Assembly: GCA_033557835.1 (NCBI GenBank)
Contig: JAWQRO010000215.1
Location: 1 to 48,439 of the forward strand
Reading direction: 5' to 3'
From: Helochares maculicollis
Taxonomy: Eukaryota; Arthropoda; Insecta; Coleoptera; Hydrophilidae
DNA length: 48,439 nt
This document shows positions 39,001 to 48,439 of this stretch, in pieces. The stretch's first letter is position 1; the number at the start of each line of letters is the position of its first letter. Made by a program: the position numbers and the translations under genes. The notes beneath the pieces are model-generated. The model did not search any database. It was given only the letters and a program-made list of their open reading frames with translations, and was not told the origin of the DNA.

Positions 39001-40690
39001 TTTTCGGAATTAATTACGTAATGACGTTCGCTCGATAAATTTTTTGCTTGTAGTTCCCTGTTGTTTATTGGTGTATCAAGCATGTGTCTAGTAACCCTTT
39101 CATTACTTGAAAAGGTTTTTTTTGATCGCATCATTATTTATTTGTGTTTATCATTTAGAATATGCACGAGCATTTCAATGCACGTGATGTTCAAACAATT
39201 AGATACCTGCTAGTCATTCTGTAATGACCAGATCCATTAAGTGCGGATAAAATTGATTAATTTACCTAAAAACCTAATTTTAATTAACTTATTTTTATTA
39301 GATTATGTATACATTTCACTCTACTTTTATCACATTTTATTAAGTCTATTTTTAAGATGTTTATTAGTTTTTTTTAAGTTTACGCAATTATGTATTGATT
39401 TAACGAAACTTTACGAATATTCCATATCGTCCTATTTACAAATTTAACAAACCATGATAAATAAGTCTTATGTTTTAAATTTGTAAATTTTATTTAGTAT
39501 ACTTAGTTTTTCGGTTAGATTAAGAAAAGTGCATTTTTCTTGCCTCAAAAAATGTTATAAAATTGCATTTAATACAATATTCAAAATCTCCATTACAAAC
39601 CTGTCGCACATAATTTAAGTGTCGAGTAGACCATCAGACGTCATACATTTATGTTTGCATTTACAATATTTCATTGAATATCTTATTTATAAAATAACAT
39701 TTTGTTTCCATATAGTTGCCCCTCTGGACATTTTAAGCATCAATTTTCATTTCCATAGAATTATCATGTTGCAAATTATATAGTAAACTAATTTAAATAT
39801 ATGTCGCTATGATATCAAGGAAACAGTTATCCTACGATAATTACGGAAATAGGTCAAAACCAATAATCTGCTTACCCAAGATTTACTATGTAAATAACAA
39901 TAAAGATATGATGAAAAGAATTTGGTTACGGTATCTATGGCTAAGGTGAACAATGTGCGGAGCATGTCTTAAAGCGAAAATACCTAGTCATTTTCCGAGG
40001 AATCTAATTGTTAGAAATTTATCGCACACGTGTATCCTTTTATAACTTTTAAAATAAACAAAGTTAGCAACATTCTAATGCCTTTATAAGCAAATTCCAA
40101 ATAGCTCACGGAAAAGTGACAAAAGCGTGCAATAACTCCACAAAATTGAATTGCACGAGAGCAATATTGTGGAAATTTGAGCTTCATTAAATTTTAGCGG
40201 TTGCTGCCACAATTATTAGATAATTTTCTGTAAACGAAGAAAGTTATTAACGTCTCTTAAAGTGTTGCTATTCATCAAACGGAATTTCGAAACTAACTCA
40301 ATAAATTTTTATATGACCAACCCAGGTCACTGCTAGAAATTTTATTAAATCACAAACCAATAAAGGTCCTTGATTGATGTGACGCTATCCTGACAATTAA
40401 GCATTATTGAGAATAAATTTGCAAAGTGCGTATCCGTCTTAAAAATTGCGCCACGGCCTGAAACGCATTTAAGGGTCAATAAACTACTGTTTTGTCTGCT
40501 ATAATTTCATGTAATTTCAATTGCTTTAATTACATTATTTATCATTTTATATTAGTTAAACTTACAAATTGTCCCATATATATTGCATTTGTTTCGATTG
40601 AATTTATAATCAATCACTCATGATAATATTAAAAATATTAGACAAATTTGTCTGCTATACCAATTCATGGCTCTCTTTTTTGCTGCCAAT
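36019..40690. other. Spacer between esterase and reductase genes
   Basis: About 4.7 kb upstream of the esterase ATG and downstream of the reductase. It should contain the esterase promoter and perhaps a non-coding first exon, but neither can be placed with confidence. Positions 36600-36930 are less AT-rich than the surroundings. A 95-codon open frame at 38689-38976 has no recognisable motif, and AATAAA-type sequences are frequent by composition. Confidence 0.4.
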
Positions 40691-42195
40691 TCATTTAGTT
40701 CCCCACCTGCCCATGCTTTCCTTTTCTACGCCTTCCCAGTGATGACGTTGCAATTTGGCGAAGATGCTGCAAAAAATCAAATCAGAACATCAGCTGGCTT
40801 TCAGTAATGCACGACAAACTTTACATCGATATTGGTTTAGGCGTCAACAGAGATAACAAGAGGTCTAACTTACTTAGCTTGTAGATAATCTAAAATTTTT
40901 TGCTCTTCAGGGGTCAGGCCATTATATAAAGTGTCTAAATTTGAGGATAAAAGTCCTAAAGTGTTCATTCCTACGCAAGTTGTGCTTATTCCGGGCTGCT
41001 GGAATGCGAAATGCGCTGCAAGTTTCGCCAATTCAACATTGTTTGCCCTACAGTACTCCCTGGCCTCTGCGCAAACTGCCTTTATGTCATCCTGGGCAGG
41101 GTGCCAAGGTTGTGGGCCACCGTTGGTCAATAGCCCCATGGATAAAGCAGATGCGTTTACGATGGCAATGTTTTTCGAATGCAGAAATGGGACGAATTCC
41201 TTCAGGGTCTGATCGATGAGAGTCAATCTAGTATAGCTCAGAATGGAACTAATTTTCGTCTTACTCAATTTAATTACTTCGACCAGCGTAGATACTGGGT
41301 ATCCGGTGATCCCGATGAATCTAGCCTTGCCAGATTTCACAATTTCTTCTAGAGCGGGCAAGGTTTCGTTAACTATGATGTCTAAGGATGGAGCAAACTC
41401 TAAATCGTGCACTTGGATCACATCGACATAATCTACTCCCAACTTCCTCAAGCTGTTATCCACACTTGCTTTTGTTTTCTCCGCCGAAAAATCAAACATC
41501 AGCTTGGGGTCTCTCTCGTACCTTCCTACTTTCGTTGCAATGTAATAAGCTTTCCTGGGTACACCTTCTAAGGATTTCCCAAGTACTTCCTCGGATATGC
41601 CTTGGCCATACCATGGAGCTGTGTCGATATAATTGATGCCGGATTTGATGGCCTTGTGGAGAGTTGCTTTGCATTCTTCTATGGTGTAATCTCTAAATAA
41701 AAAAATCTGACTTATTGAAAGATTATTGTTGCATCAAAAGCAATATCTTGTAACGTATTAAGATACGCAGTATAGGCAACAATATTCTCAACAGAATTGA
41801 GTCACTGGGGTCACTGATTGGGCAACAACATAGGCAACAAGTGTTTCCTCGACCCACGAGTAGTAGAAATGAAATGATATAAATAGTATCCAACGTAAAC
41901 AAGCAATCCACATAAAAATACAAAACCTAATTTCTTAAAAGCATGAGTCTCTATTTTACACAAAATAATACAAATAAAGAAATCATTACAATACGGGAAA
42001 ATAATGTGGAAATTCATGTTTCCATAAATCAAACAGCGCCCCCATAACTTACCCATACAGCCAACTGAAACCGGCAGCTCCCAAAGATAACTTAGAGACT
42101 TTGAGTCCAGTAACGCCAAAGTCTCTGTATTCCATTTTTCTAACCGCCCCTTCATCATGAAAGCCAGGGACGAAAGTTTCTGGTAAATCTGCCAT
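40691..42195 (-). CDS. Aldo-keto reductase, L-galactose dehydrogenase-like
   Basis: Three exons on -, 42195-42053, 41692-40874 and 40766-40691, join in frame to 345 aa, near the size of L-galactose dehydrogenase-like reductases. The NAD(P)H-dependent TIM-barrel catalytic tetrad is visible: Asp71 and Tyr76 in IDTAPWYG, Lys102 in YIATKVG, His143 in IQVHDLEF. ARFIGITGYP and GMNTLGLLSSNL fit the later barrel strands and cofactor loop. The last exon is short and ends in HHWEGVEKES before a tryptophan-containing tail; HWEGVE is typical of this subgroup and confirms the splice. If intron 2 is not removed, translation stops two residues later (AK then TAA), losing this tail. The first ATG gives a 20-residue leader before MEYRDFG that resembles insect homologues, so it was preferred over Met21. 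The enzyme is probably a cytosolic carbonyl reductase; its substrate is unknown. Confidence 0.92.
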
Positions 42196-43761
42196 TTAAG
42201 CGTTTAAATGTGACAATTCAATTCACCGACAAACCAAGTAAGCAAGCTAAACTACAGCTGTTTGCAAGGTTAAATGTATAATTAGATAAGAAATTTAAAC
42301 AACTTCATCATTAATACTTCAATTTTTTCAACAGCTAATGGAGAAGCGATGTATTTCTCATAAGTACGTCGATTTTATCTGATAATTATGCAATTAAAAT
42401 TCTTTAATGTGATTTATATGTAGATATCTTTTTAAAAAGAGAATATTCAAGTTTTCTTATGCTTATACAACCAAATACACTAAATGCAACGTGGTTTAAT
42501 TTTCTTGCAAATCGATTATTTAGGATAGACATGGCCTTTGGAGGAAATATGTGAAACGCGAAGCCTGCGGTCTGCATGCGACCCAATTCACTTTTATAGT
42601 AAGCCTTTTAAAGGTCCAAAATCCCAGTACAATATCTGTCGCACTAATGCAAATATCATTAGTTAAAATTGTTCTAATTGCAATCAATCACTAGAAGGAG
42701 TGTGAAATATGATTAAAACAATAGGAAAATCAAAAATGGACGAGAAGCAAAAAGTAAAATTAGCGAAAAACGAAAGTTGTGAATATAAGAAAATGAAACA
42801 GTTGCATTTTCTTTACAAATATAACTACCATGTGATAGAAAACTAGTGGAAGTGATGAAAACAGAATTACTGTAGGTTTCAGATGTACCCCAATCAATTT
42901 GCAGATGAAATATAAGCATACAAATAAATACAACTAAAATAAAATCAAGACTGGTTATCAGCAGAAAGACATCCATTAAGAAGAATCTTGTATTAATAAT
43001 TATCAAATAGTAAAGCAACATAATCCTTCTACCATCTATCAAACTGACCTAACGTATCAAAAGACGGTAGACAGACCATTAGCCTCCAACAAAGAGTCAG
43101 AAATAGACTTTTTAAATTAAAATCACAACTATTCGAAAAGAACTAAATTGGTACTAGAATCTTCACAATGAACATTTATTTGGAACACTGGGAGTAAGCT
43201 TATTGAACGAGCAGATACAGTGAAAGGTGGAAAACTTTATAAGATTCGATCACCATTTATCTAAAAGAACTAACGACGAAGCTAAAGAGATTCACAGAAA
43301 ATATAGCCTACACTCCTCAAATCTTCGAGGTAAAGCTTGTCGTCAAGAAGCCAGAAAAGTGATGAAAATGATTTATGTTTAGTATAATATATGCATGACA
43401 GGGCAGTCCCAATTTTCATAGAAATGTTTTATCTTTTTTTTCCCATGCTAAAATGTCCCTGACAATGGGCTTGGAAGAGATATAAAAATGATGAGTGAAA
43501 ATAATGGAGATGTAAGCTTAGTTGCATAGTCAAGTGCATACATAGAACCTCTTGGGGTAATTAAATACATTAATATCAGTTGGCAGTTTTGATACTAGTA
43601 AAACTTGGCAGAGGTTGGTACACCGGTTACCAAATGTAGGTTTGAATGACATATTTGAAACACGTAGCCTCTTACAATACAATAAGATACTGTTCTTCAG
43701 TATTAATTGAATTAAATCACAGATTATTGAACATAACTGTTAATTTATACGTTTCCCAAAA
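42196..43761. other. Divergent intergenic region, reductase / SNARE
   Basis: About 1.57 kb between two divergent start codons, so it should hold both promoters. On -, TATAAAAG at 42598-42591 is a candidate core element about 400 bases before the reductase ATG. No clear TATA box precedes the SNARE gene, as is common for housekeeping genes. At about 43.22-43.37 kb a lysine- and arginine-rich coding-like patch broken by stops may be old repeat DNA. Confidence 0.4.
42591..42598 (-). promoter_or_regulatory. Candidate TATA box of the reductase gene
   Basis: TATAAAAG on -. The implied leader of about 370 bases or a leader intron is not verified, so this could be chance in AT-rich DNA. Confidence 0.25.
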
Positions 43762-45812
43762 ATGGATACGTTGTACCACCAAACGAACGCTTTAATCCAA
43801 CAAACTCAGCAATGTTTTCAAAATTTGGAAGGAGGAAACGGAGTGAACGTCTTAGAAGTAGAAGCAGACATTCAACAGAGACTAAACCATATAAACAGGT
43901 AATAAATATAGCTGTTACAAATTATAATCGATTTTAGCAACTGCAACTACTGCATAAATGATAAAATTAATATAACTAACGCATGAATATACCAACTTCA
44001 TTTGCCATATTCACAAATAGTATTGTTATAATTTGCTAGAACTCATTATCATTGATTTTGAAGTGCTTTGTATTTTATATGAATGTACAGATGCAACTTA
44101 TCTCTTCCATCTAGTATACAATAAAATGCTCTACTTCATCAAAATTTACCAATAGACGAACAAAAATACTTCAACCCATATTAGAAAAATTAAACAACTT
44201 GGATATGAAAACAGAAGCTTTAGAACAGAGAACAATGAATAATATTAGACCCTAGTAATCCTAGAGCAGAGCAGACATATCAAAATAGAATCATATAAAT
44301 ATAACTATTGAAACTAAAAGTGAGTTACTAAAACAATTTGGAAAAAGATTTATTGTAGGAGGCTTTCTCAATATGTGATGATCAAGACTTACAAGAATAT
44401 CAGCAGGAAGAAAGCTGTTTGGAGCAATTAAAAAGGAAAAATGTGAACCCTAATAAAACATATTCCTACAAATTTCTTCTGTACAGAAGAGAGCTGACAT
44501 GATCTCTGTACTCTACCAAAGTGCAGTCTTTCTTGCGGTCAGCAAATATAAAAATATATATTTATACCTCGTTTTCCTTCATTTTCTATGTTATCATATA
44601 TCTTTATGGTCTAGCTCATCTGCGGCTATATATTCATTTTTATCTTCTTACCTATGTTTAATTAATTTGTTGTTACATTTATTATAAGCAATATTTTGTG
44701 TTATCTCTTCAATATTAGTGCATGTATTTTTGTGGAGTCTCTTTTTAAATTCTAATGTTTGTCTTTTTACCTCATCATTTCCAGAGCATCCCATTTTATC
44801 TTTTCTATTTCTCTTTTGGCATTCAGTAATTTTTCAAGGTATTGCAATCATGGTTATCCTCTGGGAATTTTTAGCACCTCTTGATAACTTAAACCATATT
44901 TCAATTCTGTTTGCCCATAACAACTTGGGGTATTAATACTATTTGTCTTCTGCATCCTGTGGTGTTGAAATATGTATTCATCTGAATGCAAGGCAAGAAG
45001 AGAATTTAATTCAGTAAGACTCTACATTGATGAAGAAAATAATAGATTAAAAGTACTTAAAACTTATCCTGGCAGGAGAAATACAACTAAATATTACTTT
45101 AAAAAATATATATTCTTAGTTAACTTGTCTAAATTGTAATTACATTTACTCAAGCTATATTTATCATATTTTGGCATGATATCATATATGTTCACATGAT
45201 TGTCTTTATATAGATAGTCGTCTTTTATTGTAAAAAGAAACATGTTAGTAATAAAAGTCTAGCATTAATCAAACGAACAACAAATCAATTAATGTAATGT
45301 TATGTTTCAGCAACTGTGAAAAATTAGATTCAATGTTAATCAAAGTCCCTTTAAGTAATAGGCCGAATGCTAAAATGCGTTGTGATCAACTTAAATATGA
45401 CAGTAGACACTTACAAGCTGCTTTAGCAGCTATCCAACAAAAGAGGGCTCGAAAAGAACTTCTAGCAAGTGAACGGGAACAACTTTTAAACAGACGATTT
45501 ACTCCAAACCCTGAAATGACGACAATAAATTTAGATTATGGCATCCAACAACAAAATGCCATGCAACGAGCCCATAAAGGTGTTGATGAAATGCTCTCTA
45601 CAGGAACTAACGCTTTAGAATCGCTCAGATCGCAACGGATGACTTTAAAAGGAGCCCATCGGAGAATCGTAGACATGGCAAACACCTTAGGGCTAAGCAC
45701 ACATACAATGAGGTTAATTGAAAAAAGAGTGGGCCAAGACAAATATATTTTATTTGGAGGAATGATCGTTACCGTTTTAATAATTGTTTTGGTTATAGTT
45801 TATCTTACGTAA
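43762..45812 (+). CDS. GOSR2: Golgi Qb-SNARE, membrin / GOSR2 family
   Basis: Two exons, 43762-43898 and 45311-45812, join in frame to 212 aa, the same length as the mammalian protein. The N terminus MDTLYHQTN and the helical N-terminal region (VDQLKYD-like CDQLKYDSRHLQ near residues 70-81) match the family. The SNARE helix covers roughly residues 125-190 with the central layer Gln154 in LRSQRMTLKG and the conserved NTLGLS and MRLIEKR. A single C-terminal membrane anchor spans about residues 191-212 and ends in VYLT. The protein is an ER-Golgi and intra-Golgi fusion SNARE, paired with syntaxin-5-type, Bet1-type and Sec22/Ykt6-type partners. The 1.4-kb intron interrupts the N-terminal helical domain after two bases of codon 46. 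The ATG is the first in frame after an AAAA context and matches homologues. An AATAAA follows at 45986-45991. Confidence 0.95.
43899..45310 (+). other. GOSR2-type gene intron
   Basis: GT-AG intron of 1.41 kb. A stretch at about 44.16-44.26 kb translates to a coiled-coil-like piece (LEKLNNLDMKTEALEQRT), and broken Gln/Glu-rich sequence follows to 44.47 kb. It could be a retroelement ORF1 remnant. The open frames at 44.5-44.9 kb are AT-rich and unrecognised. No extra exon is needed, since the two coding exons join to a full-length protein. Confidence 0.45.
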
Positions 45813-45985
45813 CTATATTTTTTCGGGCTGTAATTGTTATTGATTTTACTTTTGTTACATTCCTAAGATTTCAAAAAGTCACTCATAAAATATCAAGTCA
45901 TTAATCATATATTATTTATATATATTATATAACTGTGTATAATATTTATGTATATAAAGTTAAGTATTGAAAATATATGTATTTT

Positions 45986-45991
45986 AATAAA
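45986..45991 (+). promoter_or_regulatory. Candidate polyadenylation signal, SNARE gene
   Basis: AATAAA lies 174 bases after the stop, following a TA-rich 3' region. Confidence 0.5.
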
Positions 45992-46172
45992 TTACATGGA
46001 ATTACTTGAATACCTGGTTAGCATCTCCATATGCACAATGTATCCTGCATATCTGCTATTCTTATCAACGTGTAAATAAATCATTTGCATTTACATCTCT
46101 AGGACAGAACACATAATAGAAGAGTAAACAAAATAGGAAACAGGATCCGCCAGGCGGAATATATGTAGTGTA

Positions 46173-46196
46173 TGTGTGTGTGTGTATATATATATA
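46173..46196. repeat. Compound TG / TA microsatellite
   Basis: Six TG units (46173-46184) run directly into six TA units (46185-46196). Confidence 0.9.
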
Positions 46197-46969
46197 CATA
46201 AGAAATAATAAGCGATAGCTTTTTGTTGGCATTATGGAGTATAATTAGTAACCGATATATCAATTACATGTCCATGTTAACAGCCACTGGCAGAATCCCC
46301 TATGACGTCGTTGGTCGAAGACAGACGAATTTTATTGCTATTTCAAAGAATTCCCTCCTTGTCTCGAATTAATGCAGCTGGACTCAAAGAGACAAAATAA
46401 TAAAATAAACCTTGTTGAAAAAGAATGTAGGCAAGCAAAAAAAGTTAATAGCCTATTAAATTTCCTTGTATTTTATTCATTATTTACGATTATGCAAGTC
46501 TGCAAAACTAAGAAGGTATAAGCTTTATTCAAAAAATGAAGTTTTTGCTAACATGTAAATCACCTGAACCTATTAAAATTAATAAGAAACGTTCTTTTTA
46601 TAGTGGCTAAAATCATATAAAATAAAGTGCATACTAGGCTACTCTAAAATCTACAAAAAAATCCAGCGCAATAAATTACAACCACAGAAGCAAGAGAAGC
46701 TCCACTTGTTTACTAGCGTTTTTATTTGATTCGATATGTTAAATTCAAAGCCAGCTAATAAGATATTCAATTTATAACTATTTTAAAATTTACTTGATTT
46801 GATATATAACAATGTTTGCATTCTTGCAATTTGTTATTGACTACGTATTATTGCAATTTTATACTGACTAATTTTCTCTTTACAAATATGAATTAGTTTG
46901 CGATGCACGATATAATCACCTTTCTTGCGGCGGAAGATGGTACCATAAAGTAAAATTTGCGCAAGGTCA

Positions 46970-46990
46970 CGCGTTGTCTTCTGCAACGCG
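46970..46990. other. GC-rich perfect hairpin
   Basis: CGCGTTG (46970-46976) and CAACGCG (46984-46990) pair perfectly around a seven-base loop. An AATAAA starts four bases later on + at 46994-46999. The strand and role, if any, are unknown. Confidence 0.5.
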
Positions 46991-47580
46991 CCTCAATAAA
47001 ATTTGACTAATGATAGTTTATGTCATTTTTTTCTATTTCTATTTCATAAGGAAGATGAAAAAATTTAATCTCGAGATTCTGTAGGATCTAACGACATGTT
47101 TGATTGTGATGGCGATCTATTTTTAGCAATAACGGTGCCGTCGTGTCTGCATAATATTCTTTAAGCCAGCATGGTCTATCGGAATCATTTCAATTATGCC
47201 AGGAGTCCCAAATCAGCCAAATTTTCACCATTTTTATTGATACTTAGAAAATACCAGGTCGTGGTCACATTGGCGTTTTTAACATGTGGGTTAAGTATGG
47301 GAAATTAATTCTGCAACAACCTGTATATATACGCACATACGCAGCACCTTAGAAATATACGATTTGAGAAAAAATATTTAGAAAATAAATAATATTGTAA
47401 CTTTAATGCATGTTCTATAGGCAACTGACTCTAGTTTCATGGTTAGCTAGCATATTAGTTCGACAATTACTAGAAGGAGAAATTATTTCAAAAACATCGG
47501 TAAAACGTGTATATAAATAGTTCTAAAAAGTAATTAATACATATTGTTTGACTGATCTTTATTAATGAGCCCTAGAAATA

Positions 47581-47696
47581 ATATCAGCATGAAGACAATA
47601 ATTACAATATAAAAATAGTAATTAATACACCAAAAACTAACACATGAGAATTGTGAAAGAGTTTGAGACATAAGAAATACGTATAATTTTTATTCA
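47581..47696. repeat. 116-bp direct repeat, unit A
   Basis: Identical base for base with 48036-48151 by eye. It begins ATATCAGCATGAAG and ends TTTTTATTCA. It contains no reading frame of note and no terminal inverted repeat. Confidence 0.95.
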
Positions 47697-48035
47697 AACT
47701 ACAAGAACAAATCTGATTATTCTGAACAAAATTGAAATTTGTAATTATACAACAAAAAAGAAAACCCTGGATTAGTTAAATATTTTAGTTGCATGTGCAT
47801 AGAATAATTTAATTATAATAAAGAAAATAATATTTTATTATTATATAGAAAACAATATCATATACTTAGGAAACATATTTCGTGCTATCTAACTTTAAAA
47901 GTAGAATAAAATTTTAAATATGTCCAAAATTTTCAAGTATTTATCATTATTGAAGCTGTGCAAGTTGTCCCACTTTCAGAATTTTTATTGTTAGAGAGTT
48001 ACTTTTAATCAAAACTTTTATAATTGTTTATATAT
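47697..48035. other. Unique AT-rich DNA between the two repeat units
   Basis: 339 bases of AT-rich sequence with no gene or recognisable element. Confidence 0.6.
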
Positions 48036-48151
48036 ATATCAGCATGAAGACAATAATTACAATATAAAAATAGTAATTAATACACCAAAAACTAACACAT
48101 GAGAATTGTGAAAGAGTTTGAGACATAAGAAATACGTATAATTTTTATTCA
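48036..48151. repeat. 116-bp direct repeat, unit B
   Basis: Second identical copy in the same orientation, 455 bases from unit A start to start. Similarity stops sharply on both sides: the next bases are TATAT here and AACTA at unit A. Confidence 0.95.
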
Positions 48152-48439
48152 TATATTTGTTTTTAATTTTACTTGTAAATTTCTAAACTTAAAAGATTTT
48201 CCTTTGCGAGGCATTAATTAAGCCAAAATTTCGTCCTAATTGCCCAAATGGATTCACGGGTATTTCAAAGCAAGGTCTGAGAAATATTTTAAGATCGATA
48301 TTTTTATCTAAGAACCCATTTTCTGTACATATTCTTATTATATAATTATTATACACGGAAATATACGCTAGAAAGTGCTACATTTAGGAACTTTATAACC
48401 CCATATTTGGGGACTATTTTTTGAATAGCTATTCACATG
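48152..48439. other. AT-rich window end, nothing recognised
   Basis: No exon, repeat or RNA gene could be supported in the last 288 bases. Confidence 0.5.

Larger units (their letters stand above)
46000..47580. other. Spacer with small repeats, no recognised gene
   Basis: No coding exon was recognised. A less AT-rich patch at 46.92-47.00 kb holds a GC-rich hairpin. At about 47.31-47.33 kb the sequence ACAACCTGTATATA resembles the end of beetle transposon or short inverted-repeat elements read in reverse, but no matching second end was seen. Confidence 0.35.

Noticed and set aside
40931..41636. Several open frames on + opposite the reductase
   Set aside because: Antisense shadows of the reductase exon, whose catalytic tetrad is clear on -.
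42404..42586. 60-codon open frame on - just after the candidate TATA element
   Set aside because: Does not join in frame to the reductase and shows no motif; probably chance.
44499..44936. Hydrophobic open frames in the SNARE gene intron
   Set aside because: The two SNARE exons already give a full-length protein, and these frames have no similarity or splice support.

Overview
The window looks like nuclear DNA from an insect, most likely a beetle, though this is inferred from gene content and not proven. It is strongly AT-rich. Its genes are sparse and split by GT-AG introns, and the spacers hold decayed mariner and non-LTR retroelements. There are no operons, Shine-Dalgarno sites or CRISPR arrays. 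All exon structures given here were built by hand from splice signals, reading phase and protein similarity, with no transcript data.

Layout. (1) Positions 1-25.6 kb hold three tandem + strand genes for secreted takeout / juvenile hormone binding protein (JHBP) family proteins. Their ATGs are at 909, 10934 and 20100, about 9-10 kb apart, with full-length predictions of 253, 251 and 250 aa. The spacers carry decayed non-LTR pieces (about 4.7-5.1, 6.1-6.35 and 16.5-18.0 kb on +, 7.5-8.9 kb on -) and a dead mariner (15.1-16.3 kb, -). (2) Positions 25.7-36.0 kb hold a six-exon, 605-aa secreted type-B carboxylesterase on the - strand with a complete Ser-Glu-His triad. Its first intron is about 8.2 kb and contains a second dead mariner in antisense orientation. 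(3) Positions 40.7-42.2 kb hold a three-exon, 345-aa aldo-keto reductase of the L-galactose dehydrogenase-like type on the - strand. (4) Positions 43.8-45.8 kb hold a two-exon, 212-aa Golgi Qb-SNARE (membrin / GOSR2 type) on the + strand, divergent from the reductase. (5) The last 2.5 kb have no recognisable gene but contain a perfect 116-bp direct repeat.

How the parts may fit together. The three JHBP-family proteins would bind small hydrophobic ligands outside the cell. The neighbouring esterase has several features of juvenile hormone esterases, including Gln rather than Glu before the catalytic Ser. A local set of hormone or odorant carriers plus a degrading enzyme is therefore possible but unproven. 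The reductase and SNARE look like ordinary housekeeping neighbours. I found no clear new biological system. The most informative points are the clean loss of one intron in the middle JHBP copy, the unusual GQSGG and HYGGL motifs of the esterase, and the exact 116-bp repeat.
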